Shown here: piece after piece, positions 1 to 8,921 of the stretch | Position numbering within the stretch: the first letter of the stretch is position 1 | Layout: the number at the start of each line of letters is the position of its first letter | Assembly: GCA_964599775.1 (NCBI GenBank) | Contig: CAZRGZ010000005.1 | Location: forward strand, 9,501-73,500 | DNA length: 64,000 bases | Direction of reading: 5' to 3' | From: CAZRGZ01 sp964599775 | GTDB lineage: Bacteria > Patescibacteriota > Saccharimonadia > Saccharimonadales > Saccharimonadaceae | The notes under the pieces: generated by a model | Databases searched by the model: none | What the model saw: the letters and a program-made list of their open reading frames with translations, nothing else | Told to the model about the DNA's origin: nothing | Program-made: the position numbers and the translations under genes

Positions 1-2
1 TT

Positions 3-266
3 GATATTTCCCCACGCGCTATTGAGTCAGCTCAACGGCTGGGTGAAGGTTTGGCAGATATTGACAGTAGGTACAATAGCGTTGATATAAATGCAAATAG
101 GTTGCCAGAGGTTGTTGAGATTATACAAACCAATCCTACTTTTATGCAGCAGTTTGATATAATAAGTAAAGATGTTGGTTTAGTATTGAGGGGGGAACCT
201 GACCCACAGGTTGTACAGCAACTCATGAATCAGCTTTCGGCGAATGGACTAGTAACAACAAGTTAA
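3..266 (+). CDS. Hypothetical protein, 5'-truncated by the window edge
   Basis: The reading frame is open from the first complete codon of the window (position 3) to the TAA at 264-266, so the start lies upstream of the window. The visible 87 residues are mostly polar with no recognisable motif and no membrane segment. A run of G (AAGGGGG) 10 bases later serves as ribosome binding site of the next gene, so the two are probably co-transcribed. The family is not recognised. A TTG at 51 could in principle start a shorter product, but the open upstream frame makes a truncated longer gene more likely. Confidence 0.55.
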   Translation, partial: DISPRAIESAQRLGEGLADIDSRYNSVDINANRLPEVVEIIQTNPTFMQQFDIISKDVGLVLRGEPDPQVVQQLMNQLSANGLVTTS

Positions 267-276
267 GGGGGCGAGT

Positions 277-705
277 ATGTTTCAGTTAGATGATAGTTTT
301 TTGCAAAGCTTGGGGATATCTGACCTACCTGAAGATCAAAAAAATGAATTTTTACAGCATATCTACCAGGAACTAGAGCTACGGGTTGGTGAAAAACTAG
401 CACAAGGTATGAGTGAAGAGCAGATGGCTGAGTTTGAGAGTATTCTCGACCGTGACGAAAGTAAAGTTCGTGGATGGCTAGAGACAAATGTGCCAGATTA
501 TGAGCAGCAAGAGGATTATCAGAATATGGTAAGGGCTTTACAAGATACGGGTAAAGAAATAACTATTGATGCACTCGCTGATTACACAGCTACAAAATGG
601 TTGGCGATAAATCGGCCAAACTATCGTGAGGTGGTGGCACAAACACTTGAAGAATTAAAGAATGAGATTATACAAAACCGCGATGCTATTTTAGCTGAAG
701 GTTAG
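277..705 (+). CDS. DUF5663-like hypothetical protein
   Basis: A 142-residue acidic, soluble-looking protein that begins with the pattern LDDSFLQSLGI and continues with a helical Glu/Gln-rich segment (LPEDQKNEFLQHIYQELE). This N-terminal pattern resembles DUF5663, a short helical domain common in Patescibacteria; the match is from memory, not a search. No catalytic motif is visible. The start ATG follows a strong G-rich Shine-Dalgarno (AAGGGGGCGAGT). Its TAG stop overlaps the stop of the convergent fmt gene. Function unknown. Confidence 0.6.
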   Translation: MFQLDDSFLQSLGISDLPEDQKNEFLQHIYQELELRVGEKLAQGMSEEQMAEFESILDRDESKVRGWLETNVPDYEQQEDYQNMVRALQDTGKEITIDALADYTATKWLAINRPNYREVVAQTLEELKNEIIQNRDAILAEG

Positions 706-1601
706 TGTAGTCCAGCTAAAAAGGCTTCGCCTGACATGGTTTTGCCGCTGGGCGCGATAAGTTCGATAATCTCTAGATAAGTGTTGTGGGCACACGGAAT
801 GGGGAGCGCAACAGAAGGGGTGGAAGAAGTTCTTGCTTTGGTAATAATAATCTCTTTACCTTTTACCGTAAGGCGACTTTTAGGCCATGTGGCAAAAGCT
901 CGAATTTCACGTTCAAGCTGCACAGCCGATTTAGTAACCGGATCGAGTATTCCGTCAGCTTTAGTAATGAGTTTTGTGTAAGTAGCTTCAGCGTCGTTTT
1001 GTGGCTGTGGCTGAAGTGTGCCGTCGAGGATAGCTGGTAAATGTTCCACAAGTAATTCTTTACCTAATGAGAGGAGCTGGGTGGTGAGTGCTTGTTTTGA
1101 CTCGTGACCACTGAGCGTTATCTTTTCTTGGGCCCAAATAGGGCCGGCATCCATGGCCTTCACGAGCTTCATGAGTGAAACGCCTGTTTGATCACGCCCT
1201 TCTAAAATGGCGGTCTCAATGGGGGTTGAGCCTCGGTATTCTGGTAGAAGCGATGGATGAATATTAACGATACCTTTTGGAAATAGGTCGATGATATCTT
1301 GGGGGACCATTTTCCCGTAGGCTACGAGCACGGCTGCTTCGGCGTTATATGAAGTTAGCTGTTCCTTTATATCGCGCAGCTTTTCGGGCAGAAGTACCGG
1401 GATGTTGTGCGCCTCGGCGACTGCCTGGATTTCTAGCTGACGTGCTTTGCGCGACGTGCCTTTACTGTAGTTTGCGACGATAGCTTTTACGTCATAGCCC
1501 TCATTTATTAAAGCCTGTAAAGTTGGCGCACCATCCGGCTCAAAGCCGGTGCTGAGGCGCTCATTGCCAAAGAATATCAGAGTGTTTGATGTTTTTGTCA
1601 T
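702..1601 (-). CDS. fmt: Methionyl-tRNA formyltransferase
   Basis: Formylates initiator Met-tRNA using 10-formyl-tetrahydrofolate in the cytoplasm. At 299 residues it has the usual two-domain length. The N-terminal formyltransferase domain carries the signature NIHPSLLPEYRG, with the catalytic Asn and His, and the downstream MDAGPI with the catalytic Asp; the C-terminal domain begins near residue 200. The first 41 bases overlap the end of def, the classic def-fmt pair that adds and removes the formyl group. Both lie on the minus strand and are probably one transcript. It ends tail-to-tail against the DUF5663 gene. Confidence 0.95.
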   Translation of the reverse strand: MTKTSNTLIFFGNERLSTGFEPDGAPTLQALINEGYDVKAIVANYSKGTSRKARQLEIQAVAEAHNIPVLLPEKLRDIKEQLTSYNAEAAVLVAYGKMVPQDIIDLFPKGIVNIHPSLLPEYRGSTPIETAILEGRDQTGVSLMKLVKAMDAGPIWAQEKITLSGHESKQALTTQLLSLGKELLVEHLPAILDGTLQPQPQNDAEATYTKLITKADGILDPVTKSAVQLEREIRAFATWPKSRLTVKGKEIIITKARTSSTPSVALPIPCAHNTYLEIIELIAPSGKTMSGEAFLAGLH

Positions 1602-2136
1602 AATCTAACTTTTCCAGGTCGCCTTTATCGTTCAATGTGAAGAATGCTTCTTCATCATCCTTTATATGATCGATGAATAGAATACCGTTAGTGTGATCAA
1701 TCTCGTGTTGAATGACTCGAGCAAGAAATCCCTCAGCCTTTATGCGTACCTCATGCCCATTAATGTCGAGTGCTTTAACTCGTATTTTTGTATGGCGTGG
1801 CACTAATCCGTAAATGTCCTTCACGCTTAAGCAGCCTTCATGTTCGTAAACAACATCACCCTCAGCCTTGACGATCTCTGGGTTGATAAGAATGGTAAAG
1901 TCACGGTTTTCTTTGTTGTCGAAGTCACTTCGTACAATTATGACACGTTCGAGTTGGTCAACTTGCACGGCAGCAAGTGCAGCGCCAATTTCGTAGGGGC
2001 GTGAATCTTCCCAATCTAAAGTGGCGCTGATCATATCATTTGCGAGCTTCTTGATTTCATCGGTGATAACATGCACACGATGAGATTTTTTGCGCAAATG
2101 AGGATTTGGCAAAGTAATAATTGATTCTTTTTTCAT
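1561..2136 (-). CDS. def: Peptide deformylase
   Basis: Removes the N-formyl group from nascent proteins using a metal ion. Motif 2 (EGCLSV, Cys ligand) and motif 3 (QHEIDHTNG, HExxH ligands and catalytic Glu) are intact. Motif 1, normally GxGLAAxQ, reads GAALAAVQ, so its second Gly is Ala. An ATG nine bases upstream (2145) is part of the -10 box TATAAT (minus strand, 2144-2149); the start at 2136 lies 7 bases after that box and is therefore preferred, giving about 191 residues. GAGGA between them could act as a weak ribosome binding site. Followed by fmt with an overlap. Confidence 0.93.
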   Translation of the reverse strand: MKKESIITLPNPHLRKKSHRVHVITDEIKKLANDMISATLDWEDSRPYEIGAALAAVQVDQLERVIIVRSDFDNKENRDFTILINPEIVKAEGDVVYEHEGCLSVKDIYGLVPRHTKIRVKALDINGHEVRIKAEGFLARVIQHEIDHTNGILFIDHIKDDEEAFFTLNDKGDLEKLDYDKNIKHSDILWQ

Positions 2137-2183
2137 TGTCCTCATTATACCGGAAAAGGGTGCTGTTTTACAGTCGGATTAAA

Positions 2184-4127
2184 CTATAAAAGGCTGACGG
2201 GATCAAGTTCGACTTGCCATTTAGCATCAGGGACGGAATCGAGGATGTTTACAAGGTGTTCACGGCGAGGGCTTTTTAAAATAAGCTGCCACCGAAAAGT
2301 GTCGCGGACACGTTCATAGAACGCAGGACTAGGGCCGAGGATGGTAATATCATCGTGCTTCACTTCTCGTAGTTTTTTAGCAAGGTCCCTGCAGGCCCGT
2401 ATTGCACCGGCTTCCGTTTTGTAAATGCAAGTAAGCTTTAACAGATAAACAAATGGGGGAAAGGCCCCTCTTTTTCGTTCTTTGATCGCCTCGCGGTAGA
2501 ATGCATCATAATTTTGTTCAATACCATATACGATGCTGGGATGGCGGGGCTGGTAGCTTTGTATAATCATTCTACTGGCATGATGAGAACGACCAATACG
2601 ACCGCGGACCTGGGCGATAAGCTGGAACACTCTCTCGCTTGATTGATAATCTGGCAGCGAGAGTCCACTATCTGCCTGAACGATGCCGACTGTCCGGAGC
2701 TGTGGCAGGTCAAGTCCCTTCGCTATTACTTGCGTACCGACAATAATATCTATACTACCGTTGTAAAGTTCTTGATACCTGTTTTCTACGCGTTGATCGT
2801 GTATAGTGTCGGTATCAAAGCGGGCAATGTTTGCCTTTGGAAAAAGTTTTTGTAGTTCTTCCGTGATAAGTTTCGTGCCGATTCCTTTGTGTATTATATC
2901 GGTGGTCTGGCAGGTTGGACATGCCGTTGGCACCTTTTCTTTATAGTTACATATGTGGCAGCGGAGTTCGAAATGGTCGTTGTGAAGGGTGAGGGGTGTA
3001 AAGCATCGATAGCAGTTAGCTGTCCAGCCACAACTTTCGCAAAGTGTTGTTGGGGCGCTCCCGCGCCGATTGTGAAAGATAAGCGATTGATGACCGTTGC
3101 TAAATGTGGATTCTATTTGCTCTAGTAGTGTAGTGGAGAAAAACCGATGTTTTGTGAAAGATTCCTTTTGTTTCATATCTACCACTGTAATTTTGGGCGG
3201 TTGTGCGTTACTTCTGGCTGTTCTTGAGAGAGAGATGGTAGGTCGCTGGCTTGCCTGGGCAAGGAAACTATCCGCAATAGAGGGAGTGGCGCTTCCCAGC
3301 ACGAGTCGACCTTGGTGAAATTGTGAAAGCATACTTGCGGTGCGAAGGGCTGAATAACGCGGTGATTGCTCTTGTTTAAGGCTTGGTTCATGGCACTCGT
3401 CGATAATAATGAGCCCGATCTTTTTAAGAGGGCTAAATAGCGCTGAGCGAGGACCAATAACGATAAGTGGGTGTGGGGAGGTCAAGCACTGCTGCCAGGC
3501 AATATGTCGCTCAGCTTCAGACATAGCCGAATGAGTAATGATTATATGGGCAAAGTGGTGATTGAATTCAGCAATAAGTTGAGAAGTAAGCGCGATTTCT
3601 GGTACTACAACAATTGATGACATACCTTGTTGCATGGTGCGTTTCGCTAATTCTATATAGACCTGTGTCTTCCCTGACCCGGTCACCCCACGCAGTAGGG
3701 CCGTACCTGGTGACATGTTCTGCACTCGAGTGATTGCGGCGATCTGTTCATCATTGAGTACAATTTTTGTTCGTTCTCTCTCGGGGTAGTATAATTTTCT
3801 CTGTGTTTTACGACGCTTTTTTTGTACGCCGCGTGGTAGGATTGTTTGCCATACTTCGGCCGGGTGAGTTTTATAATAGTCGCTCATCCAACTGGCAAGC
3901 TGAATAAGTTGCACTGGAAGCGGTGTTGATTCTATGAGCCGAACTATAGATTTTGTAGTAAAACTAGGCTTTTGACTTATTTTTTGGATAACGATTCCCG
4001 GCACTTCCTTTTTACCTACCGGAACAATAACGATAGCTCCAATGGAAAATTCAGCCTCACTCTGGTAAGTGAATGCTGACTGTTGGCGCCAGACATGAGC
4101 GATAGTCGCAACGAGATAATAATTCAT
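2184..4127 (-). CDS. priA: Primosomal protein N', replication restart helicase
   Basis: A superfamily 2 DNA helicase that reloads the replisome at abandoned forks. At 647 residues it is shorter than typical PriA (about 730), mainly in the N-terminal DNA-binding part. Visible are Walker A GVTGSGKT (residues 147-154), the DEAH-type box DECHEPS, and a zinc-binding insert with paired cysteines (CESCGW, CYRC, CHIC, CPTC). Helicase motifs follow in FHNRRGSAP and VRGRIGRSHH. A TATAAT box (minus strand, 4135-4140) ends 7 bases before the ATG with no Shine-Dalgarno, suggesting leaderless expression. It is divergent from the gene at 4165 with only 37 bases between the starts. Confidence 0.95.
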   Translation of the reverse strand: MNYYLVATIAHVWRQQSAFTYQSEAEFSIGAIVIVPVGKKEVPGIVIQKISQKPSFTTKSIVRLIESTPLPVQLIQLASWMSDYYKTHPAEVWQTILPRGVQKKRRKTQRKLYYPERERTKIVLNDEQIAAITRVQNMSPGTALLRGVTGSGKTQVYIELAKRTMQQGMSSIVVVPEIALTSQLIAEFNHHFAHIIITHSAMSEAERHIAWQQCLTSPHPLIVIGPRSALFSPLKKIGLIIIDECHEPSLKQEQSPRYSALRTASMLSQFHQGRLVLGSATPSIADSFLAQASQRPTISLSRTARSNAQPPKITVVDMKQKESFTKHRFFSTTLLEQIESTFSNGHQSLIFHNRRGSAPTTLCESCGWTANCYRCFTPLTLHNDHFELRCHICNYKEKVPTACPTCQTTDIIHKGIGTKLITEELQKLFPKANIARFDTDTIHDQRVENRYQELYNGSIDIIVGTQVIAKGLDLPQLRTVGIVQADSGLSLPDYQSSERVFQLIAQVRGRIGRSHHASRMIIQSYQPRHPSIVYGIEQNYDAFYREAIKERKRGAFPPFVYLLKLTCIYKTEAGAIRACRDLAKKLREVKHDDITILGPSPAFYERVRDTFRWQLILKSPRREHLVNILDSVPDAKWQVELDPVSLL

Positions 4128-4164
4128 TTATACCATTATATCTTATGCTACACTGTAAATAAGC

Positions 4165-4827
4165 ATGAGTAGTATTTATTTTAAAAGTCGGGCTGATGCA
4201 GGACAGCAATTGGCCGCTGAATTGAAAAAATATCGATACGAGAATTGTGTCGTACTTGCCTTGAGTGATGGTGGTGTACAGGTGGGGGAACAGATAGCAG
4301 CTGAGCTTCACTGTATTTTAACCATGTTACTACTAGAAGAGATTGAAGTACCGGGTGAGTCGGTAACATTTGGTACGGTGGATCAGAATGGTGGCTTTTC
4401 ATTCAATAGTGCGCTTTCAAAAGGCGAGAAGGATGCCTATTATAGTGAGTTTCATGGCTATCTAGAGGAGCAAAAACGAGAAAGGTTTCAACACATGAAT
4501 CGCTTACTAGGCGAAGGCGGTATCCTCAGTAATGATATGTTACGGGATCGTGTGGTTATACTGGTGTCTGATGGTTTAAAACATGGTTCCGTACTTGATG
4601 CAGCGGCAGAGTTTTTAAAACCTATTCGGATTGAAAAGCTGATTATGGCAGCACCTATTGTATCTGTCGAGGCAGTTGATCGGATGCATGTTCTTGCCGA
4701 TGAATTACATGTTCTAGGGGTAACGGATAACTTCTTCGATGTGGATCATTATTATGATTTGAACGATATCCCCAGTCACGAAGAAACAATTCAAAAAATT
4801 AATGAAATTATCTTGAATTGGCGATGA
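4165..4827 (+). CDS. Phosphoribosyltransferase-like protein with degenerate PRPP loop
   Basis: A 220-residue protein with the type I phosphoribosyltransferase layout: a Rossmann-like core with CVVLALSDGGVQVGEQIA near residues 28-45, and VVILVSDGLKHGSVLDAA near 130-147 in place of the PRPP-binding loop. In active relatives the loop reads V-D/V-D-D-G-x-A-T-G; here the first Asp is Ser and the TG is HG, so catalysis is doubtful. Relatives in the COG1926 group are of unknown role. TACACT (4149-4154) ends 10 bases before the ATG and there is no Shine-Dalgarno. Divergent from priA. Function uncertain. Confidence 0.65.
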   Translation: MSSIYFKSRADAGQQLAAELKKYRYENCVVLALSDGGVQVGEQIAAELHCILTMLLLEEIEVPGESVTFGTVDQNGGFSFNSALSKGEKDAYYSEFHGYLEEQKRERFQHMNRLLGEGGILSNDMLRDRVVILVSDGLKHGSVLDAAAEFLKPIRIEKLIMAAPIVSVEAVDRMHVLADELHVLGVTDNFFDVDHYYDLNDIPSHEETIQKINEIILNWR

Positions 4828-4932
4828 CAACCAATGTATGATGGTGAAGGCTACTTGTCATTTGAAGCAAATAACTGTAGAATTAATAGCAACGCACTAA
4901 AGAACTAATTATTATTGAGGATTAAGCAGAAT

Positions 4933-5235
4933 ATGCTAGATGTATTTATTACTTCCCGGGTGCGCCGTAAAATTATTGTCGTGTATGCAAAGTACCCTGA
5001 CTTTCGCACGCACGTACGTGGTTTAGCGAAACTGATCAAAGAAGATCCCGGGAATATCCAACGAGAGCTAAAGCGGCTTGAAAAAGTTGGTTTTTTGAAT
5101 AGCGAGAAACAAGGGAATACGAAAATTTACTCCACCAATAAGAATTTCTCTATTTTCAAAGAGCTACAAAGTATTGTTATTAAATCGCAGCAAGCACAGA
5201 CGCAGCGCACCAAGCGTCCTGTTGCTGATATGTAG
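4933..5235 (+). CDS. Winged-helix DNA-binding protein
   Basis: A 100-residue protein with a winged helix-turn-helix fold over residues 10-65: the helix pair around HVRGLAKLIKEDPGNIQREL followed by a wing around EKVGFLNSEKQGNTKIYS. This resembles the ArsR/MarR-like single-domain regulators common in Patescibacteria. The ATG at 4933 is preferred over an upstream TTG at 4915, because that TTG lies inside the likely ribosome binding site TTGAGGA. The tail is rich in Gln/Lys/Arg. It ends 5 bases before recJ and is probably co-transcribed with it. The regulated genes are unknown. Confidence 0.75.
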   Translation: MLDVFITSRVRRKIIVVYAKYPDFRTHVRGLAKLIKEDPGNIQRELKRLEKVGFLNSEKQGNTKIYSTNKNFSIFKELQSIVIKSQQAQTQRTKRPVADM

Positions 5236-5240
5236 CGACC

Positions 5241-6884
5241 ATGGCACAGCATCCGCTGTTGCTTGAATTACTTATTGCTCGTGGCTTACATGATGAAGCT
5301 GAACAACAAGCTTTTTTATCGCCACACTATGAAGCAAAGCATGATCCGTTTTTGTTGCCTGATATGCAAGCAGCGGTGGACCGGCTTGTAGCTGCTCGGG
5401 AAAAGCAAGAGCGAATTACTATTTACGGTGATTATGATATTGATGGTTTAACGGCTACCAGCGTACTTTTAGATGCTTTCGCATCTTTTGGTTTTAAGCA
5501 TGTAGACGCGTTTATTCCTAATCGTTTTGTAGAAGGTTATGGCTTAACTGTTGATGCAATAGAAAAAATTGCGAGCGAGGGTGCCGAGCTTGTAGTAACG
5601 GTAGATTGTGGGAGCCTGAGTCATAAAGAGATTGAACATGCCAACGCACTTGGCCTGGATGTTATCGTTACCGACCACCATAATGTAGCTGAAGTCATGC
5701 CGCCTGCAGTTGCAACTATTAACCCTAAAAGAAAGGATCACGCGTATCCCTTTATTGATCTCGCAGGAGTGGGTGTTGCTTTTAAACTAGTGCAGGCACT
5801 GCAAACATGTTTAGATGGGTTGCCCCCGGGTCAAGAAAAGTGGCTCCTCGACCTGGTGGCCTTAGGGACCGTATGCGATGTCGTGACGCTCGTAGATGAA
5901 AATCGTACCAATGTGTACTGGGGGCTGAAAGTGCTCGCAAAGACCCGCCGAGCGGGGCTCAAGGCTTTAATGGCGGTAGCTGGTATAAAACCAGAAGAGG
6001 TGACCGCAAGGGCGCTTGGCTTTGGACTTGGTCCCCGTATGAATGCAGCTGGCAGGTTGGATACAGCTCAGATAGCCTTAAATATGTTAACGACAACAGA
6101 TCCAGTAGAGGCTTTGCGTTTGGCAGAGCAACTAGATGCAATGAATACTGAGCGGCGTGCCGAACAAAATCGTATATTCGAGGAAGCTCAGCTACAAGCG
6201 GAGAAGCTCCGAGATGACCCTGTGCTCGTAGTTAGTGACCCAAGTTGGTCGCATGGAATTATCGGTATTGTAGCAGCAAAGCTGCTTGAAAAATACAAAA
6301 AGCCAACCTACGTTTTGCAAGAGGTGAACGAGACAAGTAAAGGTTCAGCACGCAGTTTTGGGGATTTCAGTGCGGCTGACGCAATCCGAGCAAGCGAAAT
6401 GCACATTATAAAAGGTGGTGGCCATAAACTAGCGGCTGGTGTGACCCTGGAAACTAAAAAAATTGATGATTTCCGCAAGAGCGTGAATAGCTATTATCAT
6501 TCTCTAAAGCTATCTGATCAATTGCAGCATTTAGCACCAAAAGCGGAGCTTGTGCAGCCACATTTTTCATATATCGATGAAGCACTGATAGAAGCGCTGG
6601 CACTTCTTGAGCCCTTTGGCAATGGCAATCCTGAGCCGGTTTTTCAGTTTGATGGTTTAACCGTTATTCACATCAGAAAGATGGGCGACAAGGATCAGCA
6701 TGTAAAGTTACAACTTGAAGACGAAAAAGGGTTAGTCCTACCCATGCTGGCCTTTAATGCCCCTGATCATTTTTATGCAGCCCCTGGTACGAGAGTTCGA
6801 GCCTGGTGTCATGTGACATTAAACGAATGGAGGGGGTTGCGTAGTGTCGAAGGAAGGCTTTTAGAGTTGCAAGCTCTTTCTTGA
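5241..6884 (+). CDS. recJ: Single-stranded-DNA-specific exonuclease RecJ
   Basis: A 5'-3' single-strand DNA exonuclease of recombination and mismatch repair. The DHH-family motifs are intact: DYDIDG (motif I), VTVDCG, TDHH (motif III) and, in the DHHA1 domain, GGGHKLAAG. At 547 residues it has the usual length for the core plus the C-terminal OB-like domain (LEPFGNGNPEPVF). It starts 5 bases after the winged-helix gene. Its TGA stop overlaps the promoter of rpsU. Confidence 0.95.
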   Translation: MAQHPLLLELLIARGLHDEAEQQAFLSPHYEAKHDPFLLPDMQAAVDRLVAAREKQERITIYGDYDIDGLTATSVLLDAFASFGFKHVDAFIPNRFVEGYGLTVDAIEKIASEGAELVVTVDCGSLSHKEIEHANALGLDVIVTDHHNVAEVMPPAVATINPKRKDHAYPFIDLAGVGVAFKLVQALQTCLDGLPPGQEKWLLDLVALGTVCDVVTLVDENRTNVYWGLKVLAKTRRAGLKALMAVAGIKPEEVTARALGFGLGPRMNAAGRLDTAQIALNMLTTTDPVEALRLAEQLDAMNTERRAEQNRIFEEAQLQAEKLRDDPVLVVSDPSWSHGIIGIVAAKLLEKYKKPTYVLQEVNETSKGSARSFGDFSAADAIRASEMHIIKGGGHKLAAGVTLETKKIDDFRKSVNSYYHSLKLSDQLQHLAPKAELVQPHFSYIDEALIEALALLEPFGNGNPEPVFQFDGLTVIHIRKMGDKDQHVKLQLEDEKGLVLPMLAFNAPDHFYAAPGTRVRAWCHVTLNEWRGLRSVEGRLLELQALS

Positions 6885-6895
6885 TCTGTTACAAT
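6867..6895 (+). promoter_or_regulatory. rpsU promoter
   Basis: TTGCAA (6867-6872), a 17-base spacer, and TACAAT (6890-6895). The -10 box ends 9 bases before the rpsU ATG at 6905 and lies across the recJ stop, so rpsU-yqeY can be transcribed separately from recJ, with an almost leaderless mRNA. Confidence 0.6.
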
Positions 6896-6904
6896 ATAAA
6901 AGAT

Positions 6905-7120
6905 ATGATACAAGTTACACGTAAAGATAAGAACGAAGCGGTTGAAAACATGCTCCGTCGGTTTAACCGCCGTGTTCTACAGTCAGGCGTACTGGCTGCA
7001 GCAAAGGCATCTCAACGTTTTTCGAAGCCAATGTCTAAGGTAGAGCGTCGTAAAAAAGCGATTACTCGAAAACAACGACGCGCTGAAAAGCTACTAAACA
7101 ATCGTCTCGGCAAGCGGTAG
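6905..7120 (+). CDS. rpsU: 30S ribosomal protein bS21
   Basis: A small basic ribosomal protein of the 30S subunit needed for early initiation steps. The product is 71 residues, beginning MIQVTRKDKNEAVENMLRRF and ending in an Arg/Lys-rich tail (RRAEKLLNNRLGKR), typical of bS21. The ATG at 6905 is chosen over an upstream TTG at 6881, since the upstream codons lie under the -10 box and are not part of the conserved protein. yqeY follows after 4 bases, the usual rpsU-yqeY neighbourhood. Confidence 0.92.
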   Translation: MIQVTRKDKNEAVENMLRRFNRRVLQSGVLAAAKASQRFSKPMSKVERRKKAITRKQRRAEKLLNNRLGKR

Positions 7121-7124
7121 GTTT

Positions 7125-7586
7125 ATGGCTGATCTTAAACAACGGCTTCGGGATGATCTGAAATCAGCAATGCTTGCTGGCGATCGTTTTGTTGCCGATG
7201 TGCTAAAGGGCGTCAAAAGTGCTATTTTATATGAAGAAATAGCGCAGAATAAGCGTGAGGCTGGTTTAAGCGAAACAGCAATCGAAGAGCTATTAATGCG
7301 TGAAGTAAAGAAACGCAATGATAGCATTGCTATGTATGATAAGGGTGGAAACCAGGAATTAGCAGACAAAGAGCGAGCAGAAATCAGAATTATTGAACAA
7401 TACCTCCCCAAGCAAATGGATGAGGATGAAGTACGTGACATTGTCGAGCGGACGGTAAAAGAGTTGAACGCAAAAAACCCACAAGATATGGGGCAAGTCA
7501 TTGGTAAGGTTCGAAGCGAAATTGGCACACGGGCAAATGGTGCAGTAGTGGCTCGGATAGTGAAAGAAACGTTAAGCAATAAATAA
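7125..7586 (+). CDS. yqeY: GatB/YqeY family protein
   Basis: A 153-residue helical protein of the YqeY family, related to the tail domain of the amidotransferase subunit GatB. Recognisable pieces are the N-terminal LKQRLRDDLKSAML, the central EQYLPKQMDEDEV and the C-terminal MGQVIGKVRSEIGTRANGA. Its exact job is not settled; in GatB the domain contacts tRNA. Position after rpsU is conserved in many bacteria. adk follows after 9 bases with a good Shine-Dalgarno (AAGGAG). Confidence 0.9.
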   Translation: MADLKQRLRDDLKSAMLAGDRFVADVLKGVKSAILYEEIAQNKREAGLSETAIEELLMREVKKRNDSIAMYDKGGNQELADKERAEIRIIEQYLPKQMDEDEVRDIVERTVKELNAKNPQDMGQVIGKVRSEIGTRANGAVVARIVKETLSNK

Positions 7587-7595
7587 GGAGTAGGC

Positions 7596-8141
7596 ATGAT
7601 CATCTTCTTTGGACCAGCGGGTGCTGGTAAGAGTATCCAGGGTCAGATGCTCGCGGCACGGCACGGTTGGCGATGGCTCAGCTCGGGCCAACTACTGCGT
7701 GAAACCAGTAATACAGAGATTCTTGAGCATTTAAATACAGGACAACTTGTTTCCGATGAGCAAGTCAATGAGCTTATGGGTGAAGCTCTCCAAAAGGCAA
7801 AAGACATCAAGCATGTTATTCTTGATGGTTATCCGAGAAAAATGTCACAAGCAGAATGGCTAGTAGAGAATCAGCCGCTGCATGAGCGTATTATTGATGT
7901 AGTTATTGTGCTTGAAGTGCCGCGTAGTGAAATTATAAATCGCATGACTAAACGTGGGCGTGCAGATGATACCAAGGCGGCCATTGAAGAGCGCCTACAG
8001 ATTTATCGCCGTGAAATGTACCCGATTCTAGGCTACTTTGCTGACCATGGTGTGCATGTTGCACATATTGATGGGACAGGAACAGTGGGACAGGTACATG
8101 ATCGTATCGAAGCGGAACTTGAAGCATGCAAAATCGCGTAA
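7596..8141 (+). CDS. adk: Adenylate kinase family nucleoside monophosphate kinase
   Basis: Transfers phosphate between ATP and AMP to keep adenylates in balance. The P-loop GPAGAGKS is near the N terminus, the NMP-binding DGYPR motif is central, and the short LID reads TKRGRADD followed by EERLQIYR. At 181 residues it is the short-LID form without the zinc finger of long bacterial enzymes. The end overlaps map by 16 bases, so translation is probably coupled. Substrate choice (AMP or another NMP) cannot be proven from sequence. Confidence 0.88.
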   Translation: MIIFFGPAGAGKSIQGQMLAARHGWRWLSSGQLLRETSNTEILEHLNTGQLVSDEQVNELMGEALQKAKDIKHVILDGYPRKMSQAEWLVENQPLHERIIDVVIVLEVPRSEIINRMTKRGRADDTKAAIEERLQIYRREMYPILGYFADHGVHVAHIDGTGTVGQVHDRIEAELEACKIA

Positions 8142-8881
8142 AGACAGCTGCTGAAATTGCAGATATGCGGGTTGGCGGTAAGCTACTTGCAACAATTTAT
8201 AAGCAGTTGCGAGAACGCGCTGTTCCAGGAGTGACTGAACTCGAACTCAACCACTGGGTTGCTAAAGAGATTAAAGCGCTTGGTGCAATGCCAACCTACA
8301 AAGAACCGAGCATTAATTTCCCTGGAGTCATTTGTATCTCAACGAACGAACAGATTGTCCATGGCATCCCAACTGAACAAGAGCTCCACAAGGGCGATGT
8401 GGTGAGTTTTGATTTGGTGATTACCTATAACGGCATGAAGACTGATTCAGCCTTCACCATGGTAATAGGCGAAGAGCCAGTTGGCGATAAAAAGCGGTTG
8501 ATTTCAGCGACAGAACAAAGTTTGTATGCGGGGATAGAAACCTTAAAGGACGGGGTCCATATTGGTGATATTGGTGCGGCGATTGAGGAAGTATTGAACA
8601 AGAATCAGCTCGGTATTGTGCGTGAGCTCGTGGGCCATGGAGTAGGTCACGAGATGCATGAAGCGCCAGATATTCCTAATTATGGCCAAAGTGGAACGGG
8701 CGGCATACTACATGCTGGACAAACGATTGCAATTGAGCCAATGGCAATGCTGGGGAAAGAACGAATCAAAGAAGAAAAAGATGGTTGGACAATAAGCACG
8801 CGGGATAAAAGCTTGGCAGCGCACTTTGAACACACGGTGCTAGTTACCCAAGACGGGTATGAAGTTTTGACGCAACTTTGA
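8126..8881 (+). CDS. map: Methionine aminopeptidase type I
   Basis: Removes the initiator Met from proteins after deformylation. The metal ligands are visible in order: Asp in VSFDLV, Asp in TDSAFT, His in GHGVGHEMHEAP, Glu in IEPM and Glu in FEHTVLV. At 251 residues it has the size of a minimal type I enzyme without the N-terminal zinc extension. Start overlaps adk. Together with fmt and def in this window it completes N-terminal processing. Confidence 0.95.
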   Translation: MQNRVKTAAEIADMRVGGKLLATIYKQLRERAVPGVTELELNHWVAKEIKALGAMPTYKEPSINFPGVICISTNEQIVHGIPTEQELHKGDVVSFDLVITYNGMKTDSAFTMVIGEEPVGDKKRLISATEQSLYAGIETLKDGVHIGDIGAAIEEVLNKNQLGIVRELVGHGVGHEMHEAPDIPNYGQSGTGGILHAGQTIAIEPMAMLGKERIKEEKDGWTISTRDKSLAAHFEHTVLVTQDGYEVLTQL

Positions 8882-8884
8882 AAC

Positions 8885-8913
8885 TTGCCGAAGTGCCGCA
8901 TAAGCGGTATACT
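8885..8913 (+). promoter_or_regulatory. ftsA promoter
   Basis: TTGCCG (8885-8890), 17-base spacer, TATACT (8908-8913). The box ends 8 bases before the ftsA ATG; AGGAG falls between, so either a very short leader or leaderless initiation is possible. Confidence 0.6.
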
Positions 8914-8921
8914 TTAGGAGT

